A stretch of 64,000 bases of DNA from Acinetobacter equi (GCF_001307195.1 NZ_CP012808.1:806001-870000), one strand, 5' to 3'; numbered from the stretch's first letter, positions 9,092 to 19,011 are shown. The notes: a model not told the origin generated them from the sequence alone. Numbers and translations are program-made.

Positions 9092-9814
9092 TTAATGCAC
9101 CACCATATAAGTACCTAATGCAATTAAGCCTGCAAAAAATACCTTACGAAATTTCTGTTCAGAAATTCTATAACGTAATTTCGTTCCTAACCACATTCCC
9201 ATTAATGCAGGAATTAATGCCATTGCAGACATTGCATAATCGATTGGCATATTATCGACAGGATTCTGATGTAAAAAAACAGCTAAGCAGATCGTTGATG
9301 TTGTAAATGCCAAACCTAAAGATTGCACTAAATCATCACGCTTTAAATGTAGACTTTGCAAATAAGGAACTACAGGAATTACAACTACACCTGTTGCAAC
9401 GGTCAATGCTCCTCCTAAATAACCCACAATTGGAGATAACCATTTTTCATGCCTAGATAAATTCGGCATACTTTTCGCACAAAGCCCATATAAACCGTAT
9501 AGTCCAAGCATTCCGCCTAATAGTGCTTCACTTTTAAACTCACTATGACCTAGAGTTGGGAAAATACTCCACGTCGAACCAATGGCAATACAAATTAACA
9601 TTGGCCAAAAACGGCGTACCAATCTTAAGACATGGCCTTCAGCAAATAGCTGCCAAAAATTAGTCACCATTGAAGGAATAATTAATAAAGTCGCAGCTTG
9701 GAATGGACTAATCACCATCGTTAATAGCCCCATTGCAACGGCTGGCAAGCCTAAACCAATCGTGCCCTTAATCATTCCCGCAATGGCAAAAACTACAATA
9801 ACAAACAACAGCAT
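9092..9814 (-). CDS. TauE/SafE (TSUP) family membrane exporter
   Basis: A 240-residue integral membrane protein with about eight hydrophobic helices in two repeats. The first repeat opens with AGMIKGTIGLGLPAVAMGLL and the second with VGYLGGALTVATGVVVIPVVPYL, the paired glycine-rich half-helix motifs of the sulfite/sulfonate-export (TSUP) family. Family members move sulfite, sulfoacetate or other small organic anions. The substrate here is not deducible. The gene is convergent with the LysR gene with a 4-base gap and no room for a separate terminator. There are no sulfur-metabolism genes nearby. Confidence 0.88.
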   Translation of the reverse strand: MLLFVIVVFAIAGMIKGTIGLGLPAVAMGLLTMVISPFQAATLLIIPSMVTNFWQLFAEGHVLRLVRRFWPMLICIAIGSTWSIFPTLGHSEFKSEALLGGMLGLYGLYGLCAKSMPNLSRHEKWLSPIVGYLGGALTVATGVVVIPVVPYLQSLHLKRDDLVQSLGLAFTTSTICLAVFLHQNPVDNMPIDYAMSAMALIPALMGMWLGTKLRYRISEQKFRKVFFAGLIALGTYMVVH

Positions 9815-9938
9815 CGTTGCTGAAACCTATTTTTTTAAATTAGGCACATGCTAAAGTGTTTATACTTAAATCAAAATGCATATTTTTCGAAGTAAGCCTC
9901 AATGAAAAGTTGAGGCTCTTATAAAAGGATATCTCTTC

Positions 9939-10685
9939 ATGACAACATCAATTTTAAATCGACTTCATTCAAAAAAATTGGTTTGTTTTGATCTAGATGG
10001 TACGTTAATTGATTCTGTTGGTGTATGGAATCAAGTCGATGCTGCGCTTATTCTTCAGTTAAGTGGACATCAAATTGATTTAAATTTAATTCAACAAGAT
10101 CGTGATCAACAACTAAGTTTTTTTAAAAATCATGCCGATCCATACCTAGAATATTGTGATTTTTTAAAAGAGAAATATCATTTTGTATTAGAAAAAAATC
10201 AAGTAAAAGAACAACGCTATGCTATTTCACATCACTTTTTAGATCATGTTATTTGCTTAAAACCTGAGGCAGATTTATTTCTGCATTATTTACATCAACA
10301 CCATATTCAAACTGCATTAACCACAACTACAAGCTTAAGCAATATTCAACGCTATCAAAAAAATAATCAAAATATTTATTCTAAATTAAATTTTTCAAAA
10401 GATTTTTCTCTAATATTAACGCGTGATAAAGTCAAAAAAATTAAACCCGATCCTGAAATTTATTTAAATGCTCTTTCATATTTTCAATTGCAACCAAAAG
10501 ACTGCTTAATTATTGAAGACTCTCTTATTGGTGTTCAAGCAGCCCATGCTGCAGGCATTGATGTGATCGCCATTTATGATCAATATTCTGATCATGAATG
10601 GTCTGATATTCAAAATCTAGCAACGGAAAACTACCATAGTTATGCTGAAATGCTAGATATCATCCAAACAAATACAGATAAATAA
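9939..10685 (+). CDS. HAD-superfamily phosphatase (beta-phosphoglucomutase/phosphatase-like)
   Basis: A 248-residue cytoplasmic hydrolase. Motif I is FDLDGTLIDS with both catalytic Asp residues near position 20. Motif II threonines fall in ALTTTTSL, motif III lysine in KKIKPDPEIY, and motif IV in IIEDSLIGVQAA. This order and the helical cap inserted between motifs I and II fit subfamily IA variant 3, which covers phosphoglycolate phosphatases, beta-phosphoglucomutases and sugar phosphatases. The specific substrate cannot be assigned. The Shine-Dalgarno is AAAAGGA ahead of ATG 9939. It is convergent with the chorismate mutase gene, with a small hairpin (AATACAGAT/ATCTGTATT, 10671-10704) between them. 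Confidence 0.88.
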   Translation: MTTSILNRLHSKKLVCFDLDGTLIDSVGVWNQVDAALILQLSGHQIDLNLIQQDRDQQLSFFKNHADPYLEYCDFLKEKYHFVLEKNQVKEQRYAISHHFLDHVICLKPEADLFLHYLHQHHIQTALTTTTSLSNIQRYQKNNQNIYSKLNFSKDFSLILTRDKVKKIKPDPEIYLNALSYFQLQPKDCLIIEDSLIGVQAAHAAGIDVIAIYDQYSDHEWSDIQNLATENYHSYAEMLDIIQTNTDK

Positions 10686-10723
10686 TTTCAACTTCATCTG
10701 TATTTATTCTATTTTCCAAAAAC

Positions 10724-11008
10724 TTAAGGGCGTATTTCTTTTAGTTCTCTACGTAAAAAATGCTGAATCATTTCCGTATAAAAACTTTCAATCATGTCTG
10801 GATCTACGCCCTTTTCTTCTGCCTGTTGGCGCACACGCGCAAGTACCTCTTCAATTCGTGGTGTTGCCGCATCTTGTTTAATACGTCTAAAACGAATGAC
10901 TTGATCTACATAAAATTGACGTGTTGCAATTAAATCAATAAGTGATGCATCTAGTTCATCAATTTTGGCACGCGCTTGCTCTAAGGATTCTACTTTTTCT
11001 TTTTTCAT
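10724..11008 (-). CDS. chorismate mutase, AroQ class
   Basis: A 94-residue all-helical chorismate mutase, converting chorismate to prephenate for phenylalanine and tyrosine synthesis. It has the AroQ pattern: an N-terminal helix with ARAKIDELDASLIDLIATR, then a middle helix with KQDAATPRIEEVLARVRQQAEEKGVDPDMI and a final helix ending FLRRELKEI. The length is that of a free-standing AroQ domain without a fused prephenate dehydratase or signal peptide, so it should be cytoplasmic. It starts 7 bases after the stop of the upstream DsbA-like gene on the same strand, so the two are almost certainly co-transcribed. Confidence 0.88.
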   Translation of the reverse strand: MKKEKVESLEQARAKIDELDASLIDLIATRQFYVDQVIRFRRIKQDAATPRIEEVLARVRQQAEEKGVDPDMIESFYTEMIQHFLRRELKEIRP

Positions 11009-11015
11009 TTGCTTT

Positions 11016-12311
11016 CTATTCGCCTTCTATTGAGCTTTCACTTTTGTACCTTTCTTCTAACACATTACTAAAAATACTTTCAATCATCCAGACACGATAT
11101 AGACTATTAAAAACAAAATTTTGCCCATCAACTCTTAACTCTAATACTGGAAAATTAGGTTGAGATTTCATTTCACAATGCTGATCATTTTCTTCAAGCT
11201 TTTCTAAAACATCTATAGAGCTCAGAGTATCTATTTCTAATTCTTTCATCAGCGCATTGAAATGTGGCAGATAAGATAAATCTTTACCATCCGTCCAAAC
11301 TGCCTGCAAAATGCTATACATTGCCTCAAGTTGTTGTTCTTCAGGTACGCTATAAAATAACTGAGCCATTTTTATGCTGGCTTGCTCTGTAGGACGACAA
11401 AAAGGCGTAAATTCAACTTCTGTTCGCTTAGATAACCGCGTTGCTAAACTCCAATCAAACAAATCACGCCCTTGATAACTCAATGGGTAAATTCTGAATT
11501 GAATATTATAATAATTCGCTAATTCTTCTTTAATATAAGCAAGTAATAACCAAGATATTGGATCCTCTAAAGCGATATATAAATCAAGTTCAGGATTGAG
11601 TGACTGAATTTCATTAAGCTCTTCAGCATCACTAATTAAATGTTCACGCCAATCAATATGATTAATTAAAAAAATAGGATTATCTGTAAATAATTTTTGT
11701 TGCTTTAAACGTCGTGTTAAACGTAATAAATCATCTACAGCATGATACTGACGCCCGCCAATTTCAAAATAACTCATCAACACAGGCTGATAATTAAAAA
11801 CTCGCTCAGGAAAATTCTGTGGCTTATGATGATACTTTGCCATTGCATATAAAGTTCTTAATTTTCCATACTGCTTTTGCCATAGCATATGAAAAACATC
11901 TTCAAGCAAATATAAAAAATCTTGCCCACGCAAAGGAGTATTTTTTAAGATTGTCTCTGCTTGTTCTAATGCTTCAGTGGTCGGCTGTTGCGGTGTTTCA
12001 TCAAAGCTAAAACGATGTTGTTTAGATAAAATTTTTGCATCATTTAAGCAGTAATTTTGCCATTCTAAGGCTGACATTTCATTTGGTGGTGAAGCCGCTT
12101 GATTTGAAATCACCACTTTTAATGGCTTTAATTCATCTACCAAAATTTCTTCTAATTGTGGAAGTTGTTGTACTGCCAAATAGCTATAAACATCATCAAG
12201 ACGCAAATAAATACTTAATCCTTGATCTGTAGATAACACCGTTTGTCGAATTGGTTTTTGATAAAACCAGCTCGATCGGATTGGATCAAACCAACGGCGC
12301 AACAATGACAT
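11016..12311 (-). CDS. tandem DsbA/HCCA-isomerase-like thioredoxin-fold protein
   Basis: A 431-residue cytoplasmic protein with no signal peptide. The N-terminal half contains SIYLRLDDVYSYLAVQQLPQL and the C-terminal half LDLYIALEDPISWLLLAYI. Both look like the first strand-helix of 2-hydroxychromene-2-carboxylate isomerase/DsbA-type thioredoxin folds, where a D..SPYsyLA motif replaces the redox CxxC. The second copy goes on with RDLFDWSLATRLSKR and FCRPTEQASIKMAQLFYSV, in register with the helical insertion and return to the fold in that family. No CxxC is present, so disulfide chemistry is unlikely; a glutathione-dependent or structural role is an inference. It overlaps an operon with chorismate mutase (7-base gap). 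Confidence 0.7.
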   Translation of the reverse strand: MSLLRRWFDPIRSSWFYQKPIRQTVLSTDQGLSIYLRLDDVYSYLAVQQLPQLEEILVDELKPLKVVISNQAASPPNEMSALEWQNYCLNDAKILSKQHRFSFDETPQQPTTEALEQAETILKNTPLRGQDFLYLLEDVFHMLWQKQYGKLRTLYAMAKYHHKPQNFPERVFNYQPVLMSYFEIGGRQYHAVDDLLRLTRRLKQQKLFTDNPIFLINHIDWREHLISDAEELNEIQSLNPELDLYIALEDPISWLLLAYIKEELANYYNIQFRIYPLSYQGRDLFDWSLATRLSKRTEVEFTPFCRPTEQASIKMAQLFYSVPEEQQLEAMYSILQAVWTDGKDLSYLPHFNALMKELEIDTLSSIDVLEKLEENDQHCEMKSQPNFPVLELRVDGQNFVFNSLYRVWMIESIFSNVLEERYKSESSIEGE

Positions 12312-12617
12312 TAGATTTAGCCTCGCAACAATAAATTTATTTGTAAAAACAAATAGGATTTGTATTTTCTTTTCATTTGTTTCGTTTAAAAATATATATT
12401 GTGTGAAAAAACTTATATCAAGCCATTGTTAAATGATCAATGCTCTCAATACAACAAGCAATTTAAATTTCAAGTTAATTCACAGTACTATTTTAGACTT
12501 CTTTCCCTCATATTTATAGCATTTCATCTTTTTCAAATGTATAAAATTGAAAAGCTTAAAAATAAAAAAGCACCCTTTTTAGGATGCTTTTTTATGAAAT
12601 AAATTTAAAGGATGACT
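12312..12617. other. intergenic region between ilvD terminator and the DsbA-like gene
   Basis: About 300 AT-rich bases with no supported gene. It must carry the promoter for the minus-strand DsbA-like/chorismate mutase pair in its left part. Its right end is the ilvD terminator. Confidence 0.5.
12564..12593 (-). terminator. ilvD terminator
   Basis: AAAAAAGCAYCC-type arm (AAAAAAGCACCC) pairs with GGATGCTTTTTT with one mismatch around an AT loop. The reverse strand gives the T-run, 25 bases past the ilvD stop. Confidence 0.8.
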
Positions 12618-14447
12618 TTAAATTTCACGAACTGCACCTTTGGCAGCACTTGTTGTATGCATTGCATATGCTTTTAATGCTTTTGAAATTTTACGTGGAC
12701 GTTCTTCAACTGGATGCCAACCTTTTTCATCTTGTACTTTACGACGAGCAGCCATCGTTGCTTCATCTACAGCCAAGTGAATTGTACGGTTTGGAATATC
12801 AATTTCAATAAGATCGCCATCTTCCACTAAGCCAATTGCACCACCTTCCGCAGCTTCAGGAGATACGTGACCAATTGAAAGACCTGATGAACCGCCAGAG
12901 AAGCGACCATCTGTTAACAATGCACATTCTTTACCTAAACCTTTAGATTTCAAGTAGCTTGTTGGATAAAGCATTTCTTGCATACCCGGACCACCACGTG
13001 GACCTTCGTAGCGAATTACAACAACATCGCCCGCTTTAATATTTCCACCTAAAATAGCATCTACTGCTGCATCTTGGCTTTCAAATACACGTGCGGTACC
13101 GTTGAATTTTAAAATTGATTCATCAACACCAGCTGTTTTCACAATACAGCCATCAAGTGCAATATTTCCATAAAGAACAGCTAAACCACCATCTTTAGAG
13201 AATGCATGTTCTGCATTACGAATTACACCATTTTCACGGTCACCATCTAAACGTGAATAATAACGGTCTTGTGAAAATGCTGTTTGTGTTGGTACGCCAC
13301 CCGGTGCTGAACGGAAGAATTGATATACATCTTCATTTTCAGTACGAATGATATCCCACTTGTCTAATGCATCTTTTAATGAAGCTTCGTGCACTGTACC
13401 TACTGAAGTATCAAGTAAACCTGCACGGTCTAATTCACCTAAAATAGACATGATACCGCCTGCACGGTGTACATCTTCCATGTGAACATCATTTTTCGCT
13501 GGTGCAACTTTACAAAGTACAGGAACTTTACGTGATAAACGATCAATATCATCCATCGTAAAATCAACACCTGCTTCATTTGCTGCTGCCAATAAATGAA
13601 GTACGGTATTGGTTGAACCACCCATTGCAATATCTAAAGTCATTGCATTTTCATACGATGCCTTAGTTACCATTTCACGAGGTAATACGCTGTAATCATC
13701 TTGTTCATAATGACGTTTGGTAATTTCAACAATAAGTTGACCCGCACGTTCGAATAATTTTTTACGGTTTGCATGTGTTGCAAGCGTAGAACCGTTACCC
13801 GGAAGTGATAAACCTAATGCTTCTGTTAAGCAGTTCATTGAGTTTGCAGTAAACATACCTGAACAAGAACCACATGTTGGACATGCTGAACGTTCATATT
13901 CTGCAACTTCTTCATCCGTATAATTGTCATCTGCTGCAACAATCATGGCATCAATCAAGTCAATTGCTTTATCATTTCCACGGATTTTTACTTTACCCGC
14001 TTCCATTGGTCCACCAGAAACAAATACCACTGGAATATTCAAGCGCATTGCAGCCATGAGCATTCCCGGTGTGATTTTGTCACAGTTAGAAATACACACC
14101 ATAGCATCGGCACAATGTGCACTTACCATGTATTCAACCGAGTCTGCAATTAAGTCACGTGATGGAAGTGAATACAACATTCCATCATGTCCCATTGCAA
14201 TACCATCATCTACTGCAATCGTATTGAATTCTTTTGCAACACCACCTGATGCCTGAATTTGTTCAGCAACGAGCTGCCCTAAGTCTTTAAGATGGACATG
14301 ACCCGGTACAAATTGAGTAAATGAGTTTACGACTGCAATAATTGGCTTACCAAAATCTTCATCTTTCATTCCTGTCGCACGCCATAAACCACGCGCGCCA
14401 GCCATATTTCTTCCGTGTGTCGATGTTTTTGAACGATAATCTGGCAT
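12618..14447 (-). CDS. ilvD: dihydroxy-acid dehydratase
   Basis: A 609-residue iron-sulfur dehydratase that converts 2,3-dihydroxy-isovalerate and its methyl homologue to the 2-keto acids in valine, isoleucine and leucine synthesis. Cluster cysteines are visible at C122 ([10 protein letters not shown]) and in [10 protein letters not shown] at residues 189-195. The family signatures [11 protein letters not shown] and [19 protein letters not shown] are intact. The length matches the E. coli-type enzyme. The gene is monocistronic with its own terminator, and a 9-bp perfect inverted repeat lies 28 bases upstream of the ATG (listed separately). Confidence 0.98.
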   Translation of the reverse strand: MPDYRSKTSTHGRNMAGARGLWRATGMKDEDFGKPIIAVVNSFTQFVPGHVHLKDLGQLVAEQIQASGGVAKEFNTIAVDDGIAMGHDGMLYSLPSRDLIADSVEYMVSAHCADAMVCISNCDKITPGMLMAAMRLNIPVVFVSGGPMEAGKVKIRGNDKAIDLIDAMIVAADDNYTDEEVAEYERSACPTCGSCSGMFTANSMNCLTEALGLSLPGNGSTLATHANRKKLFERAGQLIVEITKRHYEQDDYSVLPREMVTKASYENAMTLDIAMGGSTNTVLHLLAAANEAGVDFTMDDIDRLSRKVPVLCKVAPAKNDVHMEDVHRAGGIMSILGELDRAGLLDTSVGTVHEASLKDALDKWDIIRTENEDVYQFFRSAPGGVPTQTAFSQDRYYSRLDGDRENGVIRNAEHAFSKDGGLAVLYGNIALDGCIVKTAGVDESILKFNGTARVFESQDAAVDAILGGNIKAGDVVVIRYEGPRGGPGMQEMLYPTSYLKSKGLGKECALLTDGRFSGGSSGLSIGHVSPEAAEGGAIGLVEDGDLIEIDIPNRTIHLAVDEATMAARRKVQDEKGWHPVEERPRKISKALKAYAMHTTSAAKGAVREI

Positions 14448-14474
14448 GGTATTTTTCCAACAATGTTTGTGCTC

Positions 14475-14496
14475 GAGTAAATAGCAATATTTACTC
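14475..14496. promoter_or_regulatory. inverted repeat in the ilvD leader
   Basis: GAGTAAATA and TATTTACTC are perfectly complementary 9-base arms around GCAA, 28 bases before the ilvD ATG. It could be an operator or a 5' UTR hairpin. There is no leader peptide rich in branched-chain codons nearby, so classical attenuation is not supported. Confidence 0.35.
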
Positions 14497-14719
14497 TGGC
14501 GAAATATCCCTGATAATATTTGATTTCATCAATCTCAGCCTAAATATCATACTATATTTCATACGATATAAATGAACACTTTGGCTAGATGATTTCTGAA
14601 GATATTCCGAAATTTCTAATTAAAAATTTAAACCGATGACTTACTATATCGTTATCTGAATAGATAAAACATAAAACTTTCATGAATATTTTTATAATTT
14701 TGCATAAATAAAAGCTATA

Positions 14720-14745
14720 AAAGGCTTTCTCAATAGAAAGCCTTT
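14720..14745 (-). terminator. terminator after the small secreted protein gene
   Basis: AAAGGCTTTCT pairs with AGAAAGCCTTT around CAAT, 6 bases past the stop at 14752. The reverse strand runs into an AT-rich tail. Confidence 0.8.
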
Positions 14746-14751
14746 CTAAAA

Positions 14752-15174
14752 CTATTTACTTTTCATCAAGAATAAACCAGAACATTGTTTTGCTTCTGCA
14801 TCTGTACAGACTTCAGCGCGTTTAGGAGAAGTCCATTTTAAAGCAAGTTGGATATTCACATTGCTATAATCTTGCTGATCACCCACACATCCTTCTAGTT
14901 TATTATCTGTTTTAACGTTCATCATCAGTAGATCCAAACCAGATGAATTAGATCGAACAACAGCAAAATCACCTACTAACTGCTTTTTATTAACTTGATA
15001 AATAAAAGCTCCAGGCTTCTTAAAATTGAAAACTTCTGTGCATTTAGTTTGAGGATTATATAAAGTCCATGTTCCCCAAAACTCTTTATCTAAATCAACC
15101 TGGTTTTTATCAAATGCTTGAACACTACTAATTGTTAAGCCTAAAAATACTAAAAATAATACTTTTTTAATCAT
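14752..15174 (-). CDS. small secreted hypothetical protein
   Basis: A 140-residue protein with a clear Sec signal peptide (MIKKVLFLVFLGLTISSVQA) and predicted cleavage before FDKNQ. The mature part begins DLDKEFWGTWTLYNPQTKCTEVFNFK, which reads as a lipocalin-like or small beta-rich domain. It contains four cysteines (TKCTEV, EGCVGD, EVCTDA, KQCSGL) that could form two disulfides in the periplasm. The frame is open 13 codons further upstream, but ATG 15174 has GAGG at good spacing and starts the signal peptide. I do not recognise the family. It stands alone between ilvD and the autotransporter. Confidence 0.75.
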   Translation of the reverse strand: MIKKVLFLVFLGLTISSVQAFDKNQVDLDKEFWGTWTLYNPQTKCTEVFNFKKPGAFIYQVNKKQLVGDFAVVRSNSSGLDLLMMNVKTDNKLEGCVGDQQDYSNVNIQLALKWTSPKRAEVCTDAEAKQCSGLFLMKSK

Positions 15175-15497
15175 GTTATAACCTCTTTTATATATTGTTA
15201 TGGCAACTTCCATAATTTTTATCTTTTATGATTTTTTCTATATCAATGAACATTTAACTAAACAGTGTTATATCGATGGTTTAAATTTTTTATCTATTTT
15301 ATTTAGTTCTTTCATTTTTATAGCCTTACCTACATTCAGTTTCATCAACTGCGAGTGCAATGTAAATGTAGCACAATAAATTCTTATTGAAATAGATAAA
15401 AAGTACTTATTCCATAAAAGTCTAAGTACTTTTTTAATCAGATAAAGAACTATGCAATTAAATCATCATATTCTTTGATTTTGTTCAATTTATTTAA
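15175..15497. other. intergenic region between small secreted protein gene and autotransporter
   Basis: About 320 AT-rich bases with no gene. The right part holds the autotransporter terminator. The left part must hold the promoter of the small secreted protein gene. Confidence 0.5.
15399..15435 (-). terminator. autotransporter gene terminator, bidirectional shape
   Basis: AAAAGTACTTA pairs with TAAGTACTTTT around a loop of about 14 bases, with A-rich and T-rich flanks giving U-tracts on both strands. It lies about 65 bases past the autotransporter stop. Confidence 0.75.
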
Positions 15498-18400
15498 CTA
15501 ATCAAATATACCACTTACACCAATACGCATACTAGGACTGCCTTCAGTTGCAGTTGCAATCCCACCTGTAATTGCCCATTGACCACTGTCAGCTGTTCGC
15601 CTAAAAGTCATTCCCACAGCAGACTCTCCTCCATGATGTGCAGCTCCAATAGCATAAGTATATTTACCTGCGATATAAGGTGCTGACTCCATTGCCATAG
15701 CAGCTGCAATCCCTGCATTTGCCTGTTTAATAATTTGATCAACTTTCTTATTTGTTGCAAACAATGCATTCTTAAATTTAGCTTCTAGATTAATAACTTG
15801 TTGCGTTATGATTTGATCTGCTTTATTCAATGCATTAACTGCACTACCAACATTATTTAAACGGCTATTTCCAACCTGATACTGGGGTGGACGATAACTT
15901 TTGTTCGCTGCATCATAAAATGCCCCTCCACCTAAAGATTGACTTAATTCTGTATATGAGGATTGTAATTGTCCCATTGTTGCAACATCATTTTCTTTTA
16001 CACCTGACGCAACTCCCGACAAAATTCGATCACCCTTAGAACCAGACATATTAATATTGGTTCCAACAGAGTTTTGCGCAATCATAATATCTGAGCTAGT
16101 TTCATCTATTTCAATTAAACCGGATTGCTGTTGAATTACTCTTTGCTGTAAATTTAAAATTTCACGTTGGTTTTCACTAATTTTTTGTTGTGTATCCCAT
16201 AATTGACGACCTGTAATAATCTCTTTGGAATCAGGAGAAACTTTCCCATCTTTAAAAGGACTTATGGCTGTACTAGAAATAACTGAAGCATTTTCTGGGG
16301 CTAAATTTATTTTTTGATTATTAAGTTGGGAGCTTTCATCTCTCTGTTTTTCAGCAGTTTTAAACTCTAACTTTAAACCTGTAATGGCTTGTTGTAACTG
16401 CCCTTCTGTTGCAGCTTGATCTAATCTTATTTTATTGATGTCCCATGTAGTATTCGCTAAACCTGTAATCACGTTATTTTGGATGATCGTTCGATCAATC
16501 GAAATACTACCTTGAGTACCTAAATCTAAATTGCGTGCTAATCCTAATCTAATTAATCCTTTGGTATCAACCTGAGTGAAAATATTTTTTCCTTTATCTG
16601 AATTCTCAAAATGCGTATTTTTATCATCACCTTTAATACGTAATGTTTGACCTAATTGAAGTTGAGTTGCTTTACCACTATTTGCAGCAAAAATCATACC
16701 TTTTGTCAAAACATGATGAACAGCATTATTTAAGTCACCGGCATTAATCGCTTTACCTGCATTTGCTTGATTTTTATAATCGCCAGCACTGGCTAAATTC
16801 GAGATACTCGTTCCTCCTGTCATTTTCCATTCTTGACTTATAGGATCTTGTATTAAACTTAAATGACGACCAGACAATATGACCTGATCATAATTTGTCA
16901 TACCTGAATCTTTATTTTTAGTATAAGAAACAGTTGTCTGTGATGCAGTACCTTGTTGATCAATTACTTGTTTGAGCTGTTCTTCTGTCGCTGCTCGTCC
17001 TGATTGGGCAAAGTCTTTACTATTTAAATTTCTATTTTCTAAGCCACTTAGTACACCTTTGCTGAGTACTGTTTCCCCGACTTGAAGTTTGTTGTTTTTA
17101 ACTAGAACATTTCCAATACTTAAACTCCCTTCTTGGGTAAGATTCACTTGTTTGGCAAGTTGAATTTTCAGCCCTTGTCCATCCGCTTGGGTTTTAATAT
17201 TACTATCTGCACCTTGAATGCTGAGTTGTTCACCCAGTTTTTGTGCTCCCGTTTGTCCTGTATCACCTTTAAATATGATGCCTTGTTCTTGAATACTTTT
17301 TTGTGCATTTTTCCCTGCTACTAATGCAGATTTTGCTGATGGAGATAAATCTAATTGATAAGTTGCTTCACCATCTTTATCTATTGTTTTATCAAGAAAA
17401 ATGGACTCATTATTCGCTTTTAATTCAGTCTTTACAGCTCTAATTGCAGCATCAATCGTATTTTTTCCTGTCCCAGCAATATTGTTCCCAATGATATTTC
17501 CATTACTATTTTTAGCACTTTGACCAAGAATATTTTCTAAATTTTTCTGAGCTTCTTTGAGTTGTTGAACATTAACGGCATCAAAATCTTGTGAACCATC
17601 TGCAACATTTTGAAGACGGCGAGAAATATTTTTATTGCCAATCGAAACTACACCATCTATTTGACTTGGAATTTTTCCAGTTAAAAAAGCAGGGGTTATC
17701 GAACTAAGCGTAACAGAATCTGCTCCTAACGCTATGCTATTTATATGATTTGAATTTGCATTCTCGCCTATAGAAATTGCATTTTTTGCTGTACTTGTTG
17801 CTTTTGTTCCAATAGCAATACTATTTAAAGAAGATGCTGTTGCTATAGAACCAACCGCAATACTTTTATCTCCTAAAGCATAGCTCTGACGCCCCATCGC
17901 TATTGAAATTACACCTTCTGCTTTATTTGCAACACCAATGGCTATAGCAGAATTCTTGGTGACTAAGTTTCCTATACCCAAAGCAGAAGAATAATAATCA
18001 GAAACTAAATTACTATGCCCTACTGCAATACTATAGGATGTATTTTTATGAATTTTATTATGACCACCTATTGCTAAACCGCCACCACTACTCATGACAG
18101 AATTAGATACTCCTAGAGTTAAAGCGGAACTTAATATTGTCTTGTTACCTGTTGGAAAAGGATAAATAGGCAATTTATCAATTTGTGGAACTCTATGATC
18201 TAAAATAGTCCGATTAATCGGTAAATTTCCTGAGATATGAATTGTATTTAAGCAACCAATAGCAACACTATATTGAGTAAAATCATTATTACTTACATTG
18301 CCAGAACTCACCTGATTCTTACACCCAAGTGGTGAATTCGATATATTACTCAAAGAAGCTAACTTCCCATTTTGCCCTTGAGCAAGACTAGAAGAAATAA

Positions 18401-18581
18401 AGATAAAACTTGCAAGCACTGTGAATATTGTATTTAAAAAAATACTACTTTGGGGGAACTCTACTATTTTTCCCTTAGCTAAAATTATCCTACCTTGTTT
18501 GATACAACTTTTTGACTGTTCAGAAGTAACAATCCATTTTCCTGTACTTCTATTCCAAATAACTTTATATATTTTATTCAT
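15498..18581 (-). CDS. trimeric autotransporter adhesin (YadA/Hia type, Ata-like)
   Basis: A 1027-residue type Vc secreted adhesin. The N-terminus MNKIYKVIWNRSTGKWIVTSE is the extended signal peptide region, followed by a hydrophobic signal around residues 48-67. Residues about 105-280 form a YadA-like head of roughly 14-residue left-handed beta-roll repeats (AIAIGVANKAEGVISIAMG, SIAVGSIATASSLNSIAIG). A neck follows, VSIGNKNISRRLQNVADGSQ and DAVNVQQL, then a stalk with repeated QLGQTLRIKGDD-like and AATEEQLKQ-like units. The anchor is YIAGKYTYAIGAAHHGGESA to the end. It is about half the length of A. baumannii Ata as I remember it. It would trimerise in the outer membrane and bind host or abiotic surfaces. 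The specific ligand is unknown. Confidence 0.95.
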   Translation of the reverse strand: MNKIYKVIWNRSTGKWIVTSEQSKSCIKQGRIILAKGKIVEFPQSSIFLNTIFTVLASFIFISSSLAQGQNGKLASLSNISNSPLGCKNQVSSGNVSNNDFTQYSVAIGCLNTIHISGNLPINRTILDHRVPQIDKLPIYPFPTGNKTILSSALTLGVSNSVMSSGGGLAIGGHNKIHKNTSYSIAVGHSNLVSDYYSSALGIGNLVTKNSAIAIGVANKAEGVISIAMGRQSYALGDKSIAVGSIATASSLNSIAIGTKATSTAKNAISIGENANSNHINSIALGADSVTLSSITPAFLTGKIPSQIDGVVSIGNKNISRRLQNVADGSQDFDAVNVQQLKEAQKNLENILGQSAKNSNGNIIGNNIAGTGKNTIDAAIRAVKTELKANNESIFLDKTIDKDGEATYQLDLSPSAKSALVAGKNAQKSIQEQGIIFKGDTGQTGAQKLGEQLSIQGADSNIKTQADGQGLKIQLAKQVNLTQEGSLSIGNVLVKNNKLQVGETVLSKGVLSGLENRNLNSKDFAQSGRAATEEQLKQVIDQQGTASQTTVSYTKNKDSGMTNYDQVILSGRHLSLIQDPISQEWKMTGGTSISNLASAGDYKNQANAGKAINAGDLNNAVHHVLTKGMIFAANSGKATQLQLGQTLRIKGDDKNTHFENSDKGKNIFTQVDTKGLIRLGLARNLDLGTQGSISIDRTIIQNNVITGLANTTWDINKIRLDQAATEGQLQQAITGLKLEFKTAEKQRDESSQLNNQKINLAPENASVISSTAISPFKDGKVSPDSKEIITGRQLWDTQQKISENQREILNLQQRVIQQQSGLIEIDETSSDIMIAQNSVGTNINMSGSKGDRILSGVASGVKENDVATMGQLQSSYTELSQSLGGGAFYDAANKSYRPPQYQVGNSRLNNVGSAVNALNKADQIITQQVINLEAKFKNALFATNKKVDQIIKQANAGIAAAMAMESAPYIAGKYTYAIGAAHHGGESAVGMTFRRTADSGQWAITGGIATATEGSPSMRIGVSGIFD

Positions 18582-19011
18582 TTTTCGAAGCCCTCTTATC
18601 CCGAACGCTTTGTCTTTTGACTTTCTACACTACAGGGCTAAAATTATTAATAAATAATAATTAACAAATAATTCACAATTTCTAAACAATATTTTTGTTA
18701 ATTTTTCACAATTTTTTCTATAAAAATAATCAATTACACATTTTCATTTTAAAATCATAATTTTTTCGGTTTCTTGTATTAAACATACAAATATTCATGA
18801 AATTTTTCATCAGCTTGTTAGTCTTTGCTTATTATTCATGCTGCTCAATAATATTATTTTATCTATATTTTCTGATTAACTTTTCAATTTTATAATAATC
18901 TTATTCTAATAAATATTTCATAATGAACTCATTTTACGAATGAGATTAAGCACAATAAATTATATTCAGCTTTGCTATAATTAAACTAAATTGAGCTATT
19001 GAGTTGGTCTA
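18582..19011. other. AT-rich divergent region between autotransporter and fmt
   Basis: 430 bases separating divergent genes, with no supported ORF. It carries the promoter of the adhesin gene somewhere in its left half and the fmt promoter at its right end (listed separately). Confidence 0.5.
18973..18981 (+). promoter_or_regulatory. extended -10 promoter for fmt-rsmB
   Basis: TGCTATAAT is an extended -10 element (TGn plus TATAAT), 31 bases before the fmt start. No good -35 hexamer is present, as expected for an extended -10 promoter. Confidence 0.55.

Noticed and set aside
12960..13010. CCACGTGG core inside ilvD as a further parS candidate
   Set aside because: Only the central 8 bases match; the arms do not resemble parS (no TTTC/TTCC and GAAA/GGAA flanks).
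14448..14600. Leader peptide or riboswitch in front of ilvD
   Set aside because: No short ORF rich in Leu, Val or Ile codons and no recognisable riboswitch; only a simple inverted repeat is present.
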